NCBI RefSeq assembly: GCF_900167155.1
Contig: NZ_FUXU01000002.1
Location: 115,757 to 179,756, forward strand
Direction of reading: 5' to 3'
Source of the DNA: Enterovibrio nigricans DSM 22720
GTDB taxonomy: Bacteria; Pseudomonadota; Gammaproteobacteria; Enterobacterales; Vibrionaceae
Length of the DNA stretch: 64,000 nt
Each line of letters starts with the position of its first letter. The first letter of the stretch is position 1. The position numbers and the translations under genes were made by a program. The notes beneath the pieces are model-generated. The model was not told where the DNA came from and did not search any database. It saw only the letters and a list, made by a program, of their open reading frames with translations. Shown here piece after piece: positions 10,143 to 21,066 of the stretch.

Positions 10143-10742
10143 TTACTGTATTGCCAGTTCAAGGTACTGAGCATGTAATGCGTCGATTTGAGGAATTAGC
10201 GCCTCATCATTCCCATCATTGTTCACGATGTCGTCGGCAATTGCTAGTCGCTGCGTGCGGCTCGCTTGCGCATTTAATATATTTTTCACCTGATCGTCAC
10301 TGATGCCGTCGCGTTTACGTGTGCGCGCAATTTGTGTCTCTTCGGAGACATCAACAACCAGAACACGCTCGCACAGGGACTGAAGCCCGTTTTCAACCAG
10401 CAATGGCACCACTAAAAGGCAGTAAGGTGTATCACTCAGTTGTGTTTGCGTGATCATGGCTTCACGAATTTTGGGGTGTAGCAGTGCATTAAGCCACGCT
10501 TTGTCCTCAGGGTGTGAAAAAATGTGCTCGCGTAAAGCGCTGCGATTGAGCGTGCCGTCTGACGTGAGAATGTGACGACCAAACTTTTGAGCAATGGCGT
10601 TCAGCCCTTCGGTGCCGGGTTCGACAACTTGGCGAGCAATCACGTCGGCATCAATGATATCCATGCCTTTTTCAGCAAACATATTGGCAACCGTGCTTTT
10701 TCCGCTGCCGATGCCACCCGTAATGCCAATAACTAACGCCAT
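10143..10742 (-). CDS. coaE: dephospho-CoA kinase
   Basis: CoaE phosphorylates the ribose 3'-hydroxyl of dephospho-CoA, the last step of coenzyme A synthesis. The 199-residue protein opens with the P-loop TGGIGSGKST at residues 8-17, and has a DADVIARQVVEPG segment that fits the substrate site. It begins immediately after the pilD stop codon with no intergenic bases, in the common pilus-coaE-zapD-yacG operon layout. Confidence 0.97.
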   Translation of the reverse strand: MALVIGITGGIGSGKSTVANMFAEKGMDIIDADVIARQVVEPGTEGLNAIAQKFGRHILTSDGTLNRSALREHIFSHPEDKAWLNALLHPKIREAMITQTQLSDTPYCLLVVPLLVENGLQSLCERVLVVDVSEETQIARTRKRDGISDDQVKNILNAQASRTQRLAIADDIVNNDGNDEALIPQIDALHAQYLELAIQ

Positions 10743-11615
10743 TTAGTAACCCAGATAAGATGTTAAATACCAATGGATGATCTTATCGCCCCAGAGCAAA
10801 CCGATCCACCCTGCAATAGCAAGATAGGGGCCAAATGAGAAAGGGGTTTCTTTGCCTGTGCCGTTAATACGCATCAGTGCGATGCCACCGATTGCACCAA
10901 CGAACGAAGCAAGAAGAATAACCATCGGGAGTGTTTGCCAGCCAAGCCATGCCCCTAATGCGGCAAGGAGTTTGAAATCGCCATACCCCATCCCTTCTTT
11001 GCCTGTCAGTATTCTAAAGAGTTGGTAAACACTCCAAAGCGAGAGATAGCCTGCCATGGCGCCAATCACTGCGTCTTCAAGAGACACGGGAGACACACCA
11101 ACGACGGCTAGCAAAATGCCTGCCCACATAAGAGGTAAGGTCATCTGATCGGGAAGAAGCATGGTGTCCATGTCGATAAAACAGAGCGAGAACAACACAA
11201 ACGTGGCGAAAATAGCGGCCAGAGACCAATAGGAACCCGTTAGCGTAAATGCGGTTGTTCCCGCTAAAACAGCGGTCAGTAGCTCGATCAATGGATATCG
11301 TTTACTTATGGGGGTTTTGCAGTGTCGGCACTTTCCCCCAAGGACTAGCCAGCTTAAAACTGGCACGTTATCGATTGCCGTAACAGGGTGTTGGCAAGCA
11401 GGACAGTGAGAACGTGGCAGGCTTAAGTTAAATACTTTACCTTCAGGCGCAGATATTTCGTCAGGGAAACAGTCGTGACATTCTTGTCGCCACTGCCTCT
11501 CCATCATCTTTGGCAGTCGGTAAATCACGACATTGAGAAAGCTGCCGACGATTAGGCCAAACACAGAAGCAAATACTACAAAGAGACTCGGAGAGTCAAA
11601 CAGCCAATTCATCAC
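10743..11615 (-). CDS. pilD: prepilin peptidase / N-methyltransferase PilD
   Basis: PilD cleaves and N-methylates type IV prepilins and type II secretion pseudopilins in the inner membrane. The 290-residue protein has the cytoplasmic zinc loop with two CxxC pairs (HCPAC and CRHC), the catalytic aspartates in [11 protein letters not shown] and [16 protein letters not shown], and about eight hydrophobic segments. It closes the pilBCD set and is transcribed with coaE. The substrate PilA is encoded at 14.9-15.3 kb. Confidence 0.97.
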   Translation of the reverse strand: MMNWLFDSPSLFVVFASVFGLIVGSFLNVVIYRLPKMMERQWRQECHDCFPDEISAPEGKVFNLSLPRSHCPACQHPVTAIDNVPVLSWLVLGGKCRHCKTPISKRYPLIELLTAVLAGTTAFTLTGSYWSLAAIFATFVLFSLCFIDMDTMLLPDQMTLPLMWAGILLAVVGVSPVSLEDAVIGAMAGYLSLWSVYQLFRILTGKEGMGYGDFKLLAALGAWLGWQTLPMVILLASFVGAIGGIALMRINGTGKETPFSFGPYLAIAGWIGLLWGDKIIHWYLTSYLGY

Positions 11616-11730
11616 GATATTCCATGGTTAAGCGTAAACGAGGTAAAGCAAAGGAATATGATAACCAGTTGTGTTCACGCACTCTATGTGAAATCTGAAC
11701 AAAAAAGAAATCTGAGACGCTGTTTGATTT

Positions 11731-12954
11731 TTATCCCAATACACTGATCAAATTAAACATTGGTAAATACATCGCAACGACTAAAGAACCAATTAATACA
11801 CCAAGAACGATGATTATGAGGGGCTCTAGGATTTTTCCTAAGTTATCGACCGTATTATCGACCTCATCCTCATATATCCCCGCGACTTTGTTCAACATGT
11901 CATCCAGCGAGCCTGACTCTTCACCGATCATCACCATTTGCGTCATCATGTCAGGGAATTGCCCCGTTTCTTTGATTGAGCGGTGTAGAGGACGTCCCCC
12001 AGAAGTTTGCTGATACACGGTTTCAATCACTTTTTGATAATGCAGGTTATTCGCCGTTTTTCCGGCCGCAGCGAGGCCATTTAACAAAGGTATACCTGCG
12101 CTGAAGGTGGTGGCGAGGGTACGTGTGAAACGCGCAAGCGTCGCCTTGGTGAGTACGCCCCCAACAATGGGGATATGGAGAGAAAAACGGCTGACCTTGA
12201 GTCGAAACGCAGTGCTGCGTTTGTAATACGCGCGAAATAGCAAAGAGGCGATAACGAAAGCAAGGGCTGTGTATAGGCCATAATGTTGAACAAATTCAGA
12301 GAGTCCCAGCACTTTTAGCGTAAACCAAGGCAGTTCTGCATTAAAAGAGGCAAACACATCTTTAAACGTCGGGATGACAAATAGCAGCATGCCGATCGTC
12401 ACAGCTAACACTAAAAACATCACGATGCTGGGGTAAATCATCGCTTTGACCACTTTCGCCCGTGTGGCTTCTTCTTTTTCTCGATAAACACTGATACGCG
12501 CGAAAATTTGCTCTAAACGCCCCGTCTGCTCACCGGTTGAGACTAGGTCGCAATAAAACTGGTCGAAAAGGGGGGAGCTGTTTTTCATGGCGATTGCCAG
12601 CGAAGCCCCAGCTTCAACGTGGCGATAAATATTGCTGATAATCAGCTTCATTTCCGCTTTCTTTGCACCTGCTTTCAGCAACTGCAAGGTTTCCCCTAGC
12701 GGCACGCCAGCTTCTAGCATGGTGGAAATTTGACGACTGAACAGGGTAATGTCTTTTGCTGTTGCCGCATTGCGTCGTTGTACAATTGCTGAAGGGCTAC
12801 GTCGTTTTATTTTGGAAACTTGCACCCGTTGTTCTGCAAGCGCAATACGTGCTTCCTGTTCGTTAAAAGCCAGTATTTGACCTTTCACTTTTGAGCCTTT
12901 GGAGGTCAACCCTCGCCAATGAAAGGCATGAAGTTTCTGTTTGCTTGTCGCCAT
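11731..12954 (-). CDS. pilC: type IV pilus inner-membrane platform protein PilC
   Basis: PilC is the polytopic inner-membrane platform of the type IV pilus machine and couples the PilB ATPase to pilin extrusion. The 407-residue protein has two T2SSF repeats (roughly residues 75-195 and 275-400) with hydrophobic segments near 175-195, 225-240 and 380-400, and the family ending YLPMFNLISVLG. It starts 10 bases after pilB ends. The 115 bases before pilD show no gene. Confidence 0.96.
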   Translation of the reverse strand: MATSKQKLHAFHWRGLTSKGSKVKGQILAFNEQEARIALAEQRVQVSKIKRRSPSAIVQRRNAATAKDITLFSRQISTMLEAGVPLGETLQLLKAGAKKAEMKLIISNIYRHVEAGASLAIAMKNSSPLFDQFYCDLVSTGEQTGRLEQIFARISVYREKEEATRAKVVKAMIYPSIVMFLVLAVTIGMLLFVIPTFKDVFASFNAELPWFTLKVLGLSEFVQHYGLYTALAFVIASLLFRAYYKRSTAFRLKVSRFSLHIPIVGGVLTKATLARFTRTLATTFSAGIPLLNGLAAAGKTANNLHYQKVIETVYQQTSGGRPLHRSIKETGQFPDMMTQMVMIGEESGSLDDMLNKVAGIYEDEVDNTVDNLGKILEPLIIIVLGVLIGSLVVAMYLPMFNLISVLG

Positions 12955-12964
12955 AATTTAACCT

Positions 12965-14674
12965 CTAGAGACTGATGACGCGCTGCAATTCTGTCAGGCT
13001 GGTAATGCCTTCATTCAGCTTTTCAATGCCCGCTTCTTGAAGCGATAGCGTACCGCTCGATGTGGCAATGTTTTGTAATCGTCCTGGCGTTGCGCCTTGG
13101 CCTATTGCTTCAGCAAGCTCGTTATCAATTTTCATTACTTCGTAAATACCCACGCGGCCTAAATATCCGTTGTTGCATCGATCGCAGCCATTGGTTTTAG
13201 CAGTGAAAAGACTGTCACGTTTGAGTGAGGGGTAATGGTGCTGGAGTGCCGAGAGTTGTTGGTCGTCGCTAAAGTGTGGCTCTTTACAGTGAACGCAGAG
13301 CCGTCTGGCGAGGCGTTGAGCAATGACAAGCGATAAAGACGCCGCAAGATTGTATGGCGCGACGCCCATATTCACGAGCCTGTTTATGCTCTCTACTGCT
13401 GAGTTGGTATGCAGTGTCGACAGTACCAAATGCCCGGTTTGTGCCGCTTTAATACCGATTTCAGCCGTTTCTAAATCTCGAATCTCGCCCACCATCACAA
13501 CATCGGGGTCTTGTCGAAGGAAGGCGCGCAGTGCTTTGGCAAAGTCCAGTCCGATATCGTTGTTAATGTTCACTTGATTGATGCCGGGCAGATTGATTTC
13601 GACCGGATTTTCAGCCGTTGAAATATTCCGTTCGTCCGTATTGAGATACTTTAAGCCTGTGTAGAGCGACACTGTTTTGCCACTCCCCGTCGGCCCAGTC
13701 ATCAATATCATGCCTTGGGGTTTATCCAAGGCTGACAAATAGTCGGCTTTTTGTTTTTCGTTATACCCCAGTTTATCGATGTCCAACCCGACACTGCCGC
13801 TATCCAAAATACGCAGTACCACTTTTTCCCCCCACAAGGTAGGCAGGGTGGAGACGCGCATATCTATAGAATTGGTGTTAGATAGCGTGAGCTTAATACG
13901 TCCATCTTGCGGCATTCGACGCTCAGCGATATTGAGCTTGGCGAGAATTTTCAACCGGGTTGATAGCCGCCTTGAAATGCCTGCTGGGGGAGAGCTATGA
14001 AGCTGCAACATGCCATCCAGACGAAAGCGGATGCGATAGGTGTCTTCAAAGGGTTCGAAGTGAATATCTGAAGCTTGTTTTCTTACAGCATCAAGGATGA
14101 CTTGCTGAATATAGCGGCTGACTGGGGCTTCATCTGTCGCCAGTTCATCGACATCTTGCGCGTTGTCGAACTCTGCAAGCTCTTCAAGCTCGGAGTCTGA
14201 AACCGATGAGGAATCAGGCGTGATGGAAGACAGATTTTTGCCGTAGAGTTTTCGAAGTGCACCTTGTAATTGCTGATGTTCGAGAATCACAGGCTTAATC
14301 ATTAAACCTGTTGCAAAGCGGAATTCGTCTTGTGCATTTAAATCTGTTGGGTCACTGACGCCGAGATAAAGCATCGCATCCTTGATCAGTAAAGGAAGGA
14401 CGGTGTGATTGAGGCAGAGTGATTTTTTGTCTAGTTTTTCGCAGGTCGCAACGTATGGGTAGTCTCCAATATTGCTCAAAGGTTCTTTGAAATAGCCGCT
14501 GAGTATTTCCGCCAGAGATGCACTGGAAAGGACATGGTTTGCGATAAGGGCATCTGGAGCGGAACGGTTATCAAGCGTCATGGTATTTAAGGCTTGTGTC
14601 GCTTGCTCTTGCGAAACCGCTGAACTATGCAGAAGAAGTCTGATCAAGCTGGAATCTAAGGTTTCTGCATTCAC
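12965..14674 (-). CDS. pilB: type IV pilus assembly ATPase PilB
   Basis: PilB is the hexameric ATPase that powers pilus extension. The 569-residue protein has an N-terminal T2SSE domain, Walker A GPTGSGKT, a Walker B/Asp-box region around VVMVGEIRDLETAEIG, the His box STLHTNSAVESINRL, and a zinc site from CVHC and CDRC. The start is ATG at 14674, but its upstream region is unusual: 135 bases away is a CTTTTG repeat, then a hairpin separating it from pilA. Confidence 0.97.
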   Translation of the reverse strand: MNAETLDSSLIRLLLHSSAVSQEQATQALNTMTLDNRSAPDALIANHVLSSASLAEILSGYFKEPLSNIGDYPYVATCEKLDKKSLCLNHTVLPLLIKDAMLYLGVSDPTDLNAQDEFRFATGLMIKPVILEHQQLQGALRKLYGKNLSSITPDSSSVSDSELEELAEFDNAQDVDELATDEAPVSRYIQQVILDAVRKQASDIHFEPFEDTYRIRFRLDGMLQLHSSPPAGISRRLSTRLKILAKLNIAERRMPQDGRIKLTLSNTNSIDMRVSTLPTLWGEKVVLRILDSGSVGLDIDKLGYNEKQKADYLSALDKPQGMILMTGPTGSGKTVSLYTGLKYLNTDERNISTAENPVEINLPGINQVNINNDIGLDFAKALRAFLRQDPDVVMVGEIRDLETAEIGIKAAQTGHLVLSTLHTNSAVESINRLVNMGVAPYNLAASLSLVIAQRLARRLCVHCKEPHFSDDQQLSALQHHYPSLKRDSLFTAKTNGCDRCNNGYLGRVGIYEVMKIDNELAEAIGQGATPGRLQNIATSSGTLSLQEAGIEKLNEGITSLTELQRVISL

Positions 14675-14808
14675 AGGGGGAGGTTCCCTTCTCTATATAT
14701 TGGTATAAGTATTTGGTATTACGTTATTCCTCCAATGTGAAACCATTTCGTTCATAATTCGAGGGAGTTTCGACGAGCGTCATGTCAGATGATGTTTAAG
14801 TTGTGCTG

Positions 14809-14832
14809 CTTTTGCTTTTGCTTTTGCTTTTG
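14809..14832. repeat. four-copy CTTTTG tandem repeat
   Basis: Four perfect copies of the hexamer CTTTTG, with a further partial copy, lie in the pilA-pilB intergenic region (CAAAAG in the direction of pilus transcription). Hexamer tracts can change copy number by slippage. This one is not inside a convincing gene, so any effect would be on RNA structure or on the distance between pilA and pilB signals. Confidence 0.85.
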
Positions 14833-14854
14833 CTTTGGTGGGTTGGAGATGACT

Positions 14855-14882
14855 AAATGGAGGGAGGCTCCCCCCTCCATTT
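14855..14882 (-). terminator. hairpin between pilA and pilB
   Basis: A 10-bp perfect stem, AAATGGAGGG/CCCTCCATTT, lies 23 bases beyond the pilA stop. It is probably a terminator or processing hairpin that lets pilA be expressed far above pilBCD. No long T-run follows on the minus strand, so termination may be partial. Confidence 0.6.
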
Positions 14883-14904
14883 ATTTGTGTTATCTAGTCA
14901 ACGT

Positions 14905-15339
14905 TTATGGAGCTACGCACCCTTTCAGATCTTCAAGACCTGTTGTGTGGGTACAGGCCCAGCCAGTATTTGATTTAGTGTAAATGATAGTTTTTGTATC
15001 TAAAGAAGAAGTCGGGTTGAATGTTAGTGTAAGCGTACCGCCACTAACAAAAGCTTCATCACCTTCACCTGTAATAACTTGGGCCAGCTCCATACCACCT
15101 AAAGTAAGCATGTCGGCTTTACCACCCAGATCTGCCCAATCAGTATCCTCCGGAAATACGCCATTTTGCGCAAACGCATCAATATTGACCAACAGTGATT
15201 TCATGGTAGCAATGCCCGCCGTCGCATCTGCTTTTTTCGTGTAGTCCTGATACGCAGGCACGGCAATCGCAGTCAGTGCACCAATGATCCCAACAACAAT
15301 CAACAACTCAATTAAACTAAAACCTTTTTGCTTTCTCAT
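14905..15339 (-). CDS. pilA: type IV major pilin PilA
   Basis: This is a class IVa prepilin of 144 residues. The short leader MRKQKG ends in Gly and is followed by FSLIELLIVVGIIG, so PilD would cut between G6 and F7 and methylate the Phe; Glu of the mature pilin (E5) is present. The hydrophobic N-terminal helix runs to about residue 30 and a C-terminal disulfide loop is suggested by two Cys near the end (WACTHTTG and KGCVAP). An AGGAGAG ribosome site precedes the ATG. It heads the pilA-pilB-pilC-pilD group. Confidence 0.96.
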   Translation of the reverse strand: MRKQKGFSLIELLIVVGIIGALTAIAVPAYQDYTKKADATAGIATMKSLLVNIDAFAQNGVFPEDTDWADLGGKADMLTLGGMELAQVITGEGDEAFVSGGTLTLTFNPTSSLDTKTIIYTKSNTGWACTHTTGLEDLKGCVAP

Positions 15340-15361
15340 ATTCTTCTCTCCTGTTTTTTAA

Positions 15362-15379
15362 TACGCAATGAATTGCGTA
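15362..15379. promoter_or_regulatory. 18-bp palindrome upstream of pilA
   Basis: A perfect inverted repeat, TACGCAAT-GA-ATTGCGTA, starts 23 bases upstream of the pilA ATG. Its placement suggests either an operator over the pilA promoter or a hairpin in the pilA leader just before the ribosome site. I see no sigma-54 -24/-12 pair (TGGCAC-N5-TTGC) on the minus strand here. The binding protein is unknown. Confidence 0.5.
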
Positions 15380-15551
15380 AGTGGTTTCAAGATAAGACTG
15401 AATATGGCGGAGGAACAGCGGGATTGTGGGGTCTTTCGAGGCGTGGCAGCCTTTCATGTAACAAAAAATGAAGGGGACGAGGAAGAGTGTGACCGTTAGG
15501 TGATAATGCAGGCGTATTGCCCGCATTATCAGTAATTTATAGCAATCGTGA

Positions 15552-16487
<936 letters not shown>

Positions 16488-16643
16488 CTAACAGGTTAGC
16501 CCTGACTACTTTGGCTGCAAGTGTACATGTGAGAGGCAAAGAATGCGAGGCATGTAGCCATGAGGTTGCAAAGTGTTTAAGGCTTAGGTTTTTACGGAAA
16601 ATGCGGTAAACTGTTGTTTTCCTGATGCTCAAAGGCATTGTGT

Positions 16644-17201
16644 ATGTTAATTATCAGTGATCACATTCTGGACTCGGCTGTTTACCTCCCTTCTCCCCAT
16701 TTTAATGAACGCCCGGATCCGAAAGATGTGTCATTGCTGGTGATGCACAATATCAGTTTGCCGCCTGGAGAGTTTGGTGGCCCGTATATTGAGCAGTTTT
16801 TTCAGGGAAATCTCACCTCTAGAGACCATCCGTATTTTGACGAAATCCGTCACCTCGACGTGTCGGCCCATTGCTTAATTAAACGCGATGGCTGTGTGAT
16901 GCAATTCGTGCCTTTTGATAAACGCGCCTGGCATGCCGGCGTGTCGTGTTTTGAAGGCCGAGACCAATGCAATGACTATTCGATAGGTATTGAGCTAGAA
17001 GGAACGGATGATTTGCCGTATACCGATGAGCAATATCGGGTGCTCGCCTTGGTGACGGCGTCTCTGTTGCATCATTATCCGAAAATGACGGCCTCGCGCA
17101 TCACGGGTCACGAATTCATAGCACCGAGTAGAAAGACAGATCCTGGGCCGTCATTTAACTGGCAGCGGTATCGACAATCGCTGGATACGAAGGAGATCTG
17201 A
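16644..17201 (+). CDS. ampD: N-acetyl-anhydromuramyl-L-alanine amidase AmpD
   Basis: AmpD is the cytoplasmic zinc amidase of peptidoglycan recycling; it removes the stem peptide from anhydro-muropeptides. The ATG at 16644 has an AAAGG site 8 bases upstream and gives 185 aa; the frame also opens two codons earlier at a TTG. Motifs seen: MHNISLPPGEFGGPYIE with a zinc His, YSIGIELEGTD, and the C-terminal GHEFIAPSRKTDPGPSFNW with a zinc His and Asp. Confidence 0.95.
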   Translation: MLIISDHILDSAVYLPSPHFNERPDPKDVSLLVMHNISLPPGEFGGPYIEQFFQGNLTSRDHPYFDEIRHLDVSAHCLIKRDGCVMQFVPFDKRAWHAGVSCFEGRDQCNDYSIGIELEGTDDLPYTDEQYRVLALVTASLLHHYPKMTASRITGHEFIAPSRKTDPGPSFNWQRYRQSLDTKEI

Positions 17202-17303
17202 CGATTTAGAACAGCAAACCCTGTAAATGGGAGTTGCCAAAATTCGCGTTTCTGTGAAACGGTGATGAGACTTTGCGTATTTTTCCATCGAAATGAGCAA
17301 ACA

Positions 17304-17320
17304 AATTGGTCATACCATTG
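17304..17320. promoter_or_regulatory. candidate upstream PdhR operator
   Basis: AATTGGTcatACCATTG matches the PdhR consensus AATTGGTnnnACCAATT except for the last positions. It lies 127 bases upstream of a better site, so two PdhR molecules could act together. Confidence 0.6.
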
Positions 17321-17430
17321 AGGTTGGATTGATTATTTCGCAAACGACATCTACTTGTAATTTCTATGACTTAAATCAAGTTTACGGTAGACAATAACAA
17401 CACTATCTGGTAACTTTTTATGTGTTTGGT

Positions 17431-17447
17431 TATTGGTCTTACCAATT
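17431..17447. promoter_or_regulatory. PdhR operator upstream of pdhR
   Basis: The core ATTGGTcttACCAAT (17432-17446) is a perfect dyad matching the E. coli PdhR box. It lies 65-80 bases before the pdhR ATG and indicates pyruvate-sensitive autorepression, as known in E. coli. Confidence 0.8.
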
Positions 17448-17510
17448 TACAAGACCGATGGATGGGATTAGACGCGCAGGATTTCCGGCGCCAGAAAATA
17501 AAGAAAAACG

Positions 17511-18284
17511 ATGGCAATACAACGGATTCGTCAACCCAAACTGTCAGATGTTATAGAGAAAGAGCTGGAAAGCTTGATTCTGGAAGGCACATTGTCACCG
17601 GGGCAAAAATTGCCGCCGGAGCGCGAGTTGGCGCTACAATTTGATGTTTCTCGACCTTCGATTCGTGAAGCGATTCAACGACTGGAAGCAAAGAAATTAC
17701 TCACTCGAAAGCAAGGTGGCGGCACCTTCGTCAGTGAACGCTTGTGGCAGCGTTTCTCTGAACCTTTGATTGAGTTATTGGCAGACCATCCAGAATCTCA
17801 ACTCGATTTATTAGAATCTCGACACGCACTGGAAGGCATTTCAGCCTATTTTGCTGCATTACGAGGTACAGAAGAAGATTTAAACCGAGTGTGTCAGTGC
17901 CACGACCACATTCGGGAAGCTCAGCAACTTGGTGACTTAAAAGCGGAAGCCGCTGCTGTCATGCAATACCTGATCGCCGTAACTGAGGCATCACATAACG
18001 TGGTATTGCTGCACATCATGCGCAGCTTGGGACCGTTGCTGGAGCAAAACATTTTACAAAACTTTGAGTTACTAAATCGCCGTAAAGAAGTGGTTGATAA
18101 AGTAACCAGACACAGAGCCAATATTGTTCAGGCGATAACTGCAGGGGAGCCCGAAAAGGCCCGTCAGGCATCGCATGCACATTTGGCTTTTATAGAGGAA
18201 ACCCTACTGGATCTGGGGCGAGAAGAAAGCCGACGTGAGCGCTCGCTTCGCCGGATACAGCAACGCAAGGACGAGTTGGAATAA
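17511..18284 (+). CDS. pdhR: pyruvate-responsive transcriptional repressor PdhR
   Basis: PdhR is a GntR/FadR-family repressor of the pyruvate dehydrogenase genes, released by pyruvate. The 257-residue protein has an N-terminal winged helix ([23 protein letters not shown] segment, residues 34-57, with GGGTFV following near 73) and a helical FCD effector domain. Its own promoter region holds two PdhR-like operators. A strong terminator separates it from aceE, so the complex genes may rely on read-through or a second promoter. Confidence 0.96.
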   Translation: MAIQRIRQPKLSDVIEKELESLILEGTLSPGQKLPPERELALQFDVSRPSIREAIQRLEAKKLLTRKQGGGTFVSERLWQRFSEPLIELLADHPESQLDLLESRHALEGISAYFAALRGTEEDLNRVCQCHDHIREAQQLGDLKAEAAAVMQYLIAVTEASHNVVLLHIMRSLGPLLEQNILQNFELLNRRKEVVDKVTRHRANIVQAITAGEPEKARQASHAHLAFIEETLLDLGREESRRERSLRRIQQRKDELE

Positions 18285-18289
18285 CGCTT

Positions 18290-18335
18290 CCTGACAGTTC
18301 AATTAAGTATTGGAGCTGTCAGGATGCGTTTTTTT
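18290..18335 (+). terminator. terminator/attenuator between pdhR and aceE
   Basis: Stem CCTGACAG/CTGTCAGG with an 18-base loop, then ATGCG and seven T's, 5 bases after the pdhR stop. The stem can be extended by GCG/CGC pairs. It would reduce pdhR-aceE co-transcription. Confidence 0.75.
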
Positions 18336-18389
18336 CAGCTGCGACAACATTAGTTTTGTACGAGTCAATCAACGAAAGGATAGATCGCC

Positions 18390-21053
18390 ATGTCTGAAGT
18401 CATGAAAAATGACGTGGACGCACTTGAGACCCAAGAGTGGTTAGAAGCTCTTGCATCAGTCGTTCGTGAAGAAGGTGTAGAACGTGCCCAATTCCTACTA
18501 GAGCAAGTTATGGAAAAGGCACGCCTTGATGGTGTTGATATGCCTACTGGCATCACCACCAACTATGTGAATACCATCCCTGCGGATAAAGAACCAGCAT
18601 ATCCAGGTGGCGTAAACCTGGAACGTCGTATTCGTTCTATCATTCGTTGGAACGCGATCATGATCGTGTTGCGCGCATCTAAGAAAGACTTGGATCTTGG
18701 TGGCCACATGGCGTCATATCAGTCTGCTTCTGCTTTCTATGAAGTGTGTTTTAACCATTTCTTCCGTGCGCCTAACGAGGTGGACGGTGGCGACTTGGTT
18801 TATTACCAAGGTCACATCTCTCCGGGTATTTACTCGCGTGCATTTGTTGAAGGCCGCTTGACTGAAGAGCAGCTAGATAACTTCCGTCAAGAAGTTGATG
18901 GTAAAGGTATCCCTTCATACCCACACCCTAAACTGATGCCTGAGTTCTGGCAGTTCCCGACCGTATCTATGGGGCTGGGTCCGATCTCTGCTATCTATCA
19001 AGCTCGCTTCCTGAAATATTTGGAAGGTCGTGGCCTGAAAGAAACCAATGCGCAACGCGTATACGCGTTCTTGGGCGATGGTGAGATGGATGAGCCAGAA
19101 TCTCGTGGTGCGATCTCGTTCGCCGCGCGTGAAAAACTGGGCAACCTGTGCTTCCTGATTAACTGTAACCTTCAGCGTCTAGACGGCCCTGTAATGGGTA
19201 ATGGCAAGATCATCCAAGAATTGGAAGGTCTGTTCAAAGGTGCTGGTTGGAACGTTATCAAAGTGGTTTGGGGCAGTGGTTGGGACAAACTTCTTGCGAA
19301 AGACACCACAGGTAAGCTTCTTCAGCTGATGAATGAAACTATCGACGGTGACTACCAAACATTTAAGTCTAAAGACGGCGCTTACGTTCGTGAGAACTTC
19401 TTTGGCAAATACCCAGAAACAGCGGCGTTAGTTGCTGACATGACGGATGAAGAGATCTTCGCACTGAAGCGCGGTGGTCACGAGTCATCTAAATTGTATG
19501 CGGCATTCAAAAATGCACAAGAGAACACAGATCGCCCAACTGTTATCCTAGCTAAAACCGTTAAAGGTTATGGCATGGGTGAAGCAGCAGAAGGCAAAAA
19601 CATTGCGCACGGCGTGAAGAAAATGGACATGACACATGTTCAGCACCTTCGTGACCGCCTAGGCCTGCAAGATCTTGTTTCTGATGAAGACATGAAAGCA
19701 CTTCCATACCTGAAGTTGGAAGAAGGCTCTGCAGAATACGAATACATGCACGCTCGTCGTAACGCGCTGCACGGTTACACGCCTAAGCGTTTGCCGAAGT
19801 TCACAGAAGAACTTGTTATTCCAGAAGTTGAAGAATTTAAGCCACTGCTTGATGAGCAGAAGCGCGATATCTCAACCACAATGGCGTTTGTTCGTACACT
19901 GAACATTCTGCTAAAAAACAAAGGCATTGGTAAGAACATCGTTCCTATCATTGCGGACGAAGCACGTACCTTCGGTATGGAAGGTCTGTTCCGTCAAATC
20001 GGTATCTACAACCCGCACGGTCAGGAATACACGCCTGAAGACCGTGGCGTTGTTTCTTACTACAAAGAAGCGACCTCGGGTCAGGTTCTGCAAGAAGGTA
20101 TCAATGAACTGGGCGCCATGTCTTCATGGGTAGCAGCAGCGACTTCTTACAGCACCAACGATCTGCCAATGATCCCGTTCTACATCTACTACTCTATGTT
20201 CGGCTTCCAACGTGTGGGCGATATGGCGTGGATGGCAGGCGACCAACAAGCACGTGGCTTCCTACTGGGCGCAACAGCAGGTCGTACTACCTTGAACGGT
20301 GAAGGTCTGCAGCACGAAGATGGTCACAGCCACATTCAGGCGAACACTATCCCGAACTGTATTTCTTACGATCCAACGTTCGCTTACGAGCTAGCGGTTA
20401 TCATGCAAGACGGTATCCGTCGCATGTACGGTCCTGAACAAGAAAACGTGTTCTACTACCTGACGCTGATGAACGAAAACTACGCAATGCCAGCAATGCC
20501 AGAAGGCGCTGAAGAAGGCATTCGTAAGGGTATTTACAAACTTGAGTCTTATGCTGGTGCGAACAAAATTCAGCTGATGAGCTCAGGCACCATCATGAAT
20601 GAAGTACGCAAAGCCGCTCAAATCCTGAGCGATGAGTACGGTGTTGCTTCTGATGTTTACTCTGTTACCTCATTCAATGAGCTAACGCGTGAAGGTCAAG
20701 ATGCAGAGCGCTTCAACATGCTGAACCCTAATGCTGAGCCAAAAGTTCCATATATCACTCAAGTGATGGGTTCTGAGCCAGCAATCGCAGTGACTGACTA
20801 CATGAAGAACTACGCGGAACAAGTGCGTGCGTTCATGCCTTCTGAGTCTTTCAAAGTGCTGGGTACGGATGGCTTTGGCCGTTCAGACAGCCGTGAGAAT
20901 CTGCGTCGTCACTTCGAAGTGAACGCAGGCTACGTTGTTGTTGCTGCGCTAAGCGAGTTGGCAAAACGCGGTGATATCGAGAAATCTGTTGTGGTTGACG
21001 CAATCCAGAAATTCGATATCGATACTCAGAAAGTGAATCCACTGTACGCGTAA
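18390..21053 (+). CDS. aceE: pyruvate dehydrogenase E1 component, homodimeric
   Basis: AceE is the thiamine-diphosphate enzyme that decarboxylates pyruvate and reductively acetylates the lipoyl group of AceF. The 887-residue protein matches the E. coli length. Seen: the thiamine-diphosphate/Mg motif [12 protein letters not shown] with ...[11 protein letters not shown], the His-containing segment [11 protein letters not shown], the [12 protein letters not shown] active-site loop, and the [10 protein letters not shown] region near the C-terminus. It lies 13 bases upstream of aceF. Confidence 0.99.
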   Translation: MSEVMKNDVDALETQEWLEALASVVREEGVERAQFLLEQVMEKARLDGVDMPTGITTNYVNTIPADKEPAYPGGVNLERRIRSIIRWNAIMIVLRASKKDLDLGGHMASYQSASAFYEVCFNHFFRAPNEVDGGDLVYYQGHISPGIYSRAFVEGRLTEEQLDNFRQEVDGKGIPSYPHPKLMPEFWQFPTVSMGLGPISAIYQARFLKYLEGRGLKETNAQRVYAFLGDGEMDEPESRGAISFAAREKLGNLCFLINCNLQRLDGPVMGNGKIIQELEGLFKGAGWNVIKVVWGSGWDKLLAKDTTGKLLQLMNETIDGDYQTFKSKDGAYVRENFFGKYPETAALVADMTDEEIFALKRGGHESSKLYAAFKNAQENTDRPTVILAKTVKGYGMGEAAEGKNIAHGVKKMDMTHVQHLRDRLGLQDLVSDEDMKALPYLKLEEGSAEYEYMHARRNALHGYTPKRLPKFTEELVIPEVEEFKPLLDEQKRDISTTMAFVRTLNILLKNKGIGKNIVPIIADEARTFGMEGLFRQIGIYNPHGQEYTPEDRGVVSYYKEATSGQVLQEGINELGAMSSWVAAATSYSTNDLPMIPFYIYYSMFGFQRVGDMAWMAGDQQARGFLLGATAGRTTLNGEGLQHEDGHSHIQANTIPNCISYDPTFAYELAVIMQDGIRRMYGPEQENVFYYLTLMNENYAMPAMPEGAEEGIRKGIYKLESYAGANKIQLMSSGTIMNEVRKAAQILSDEYGVASDVYSVTSFNELTREGQDAERFNMLNPNAEPKVPYITQVMGSEPAIAVTDYMKNYAEQVRAFMPSESFKVLGTDGFGRSDSRENLRRHFEVNAGYVVVAALSELAKRGDIEKSVVVDAIQKFDIDTQKVNPLYA

Positions 21054-21066
21054 GAGGCATAAATCA

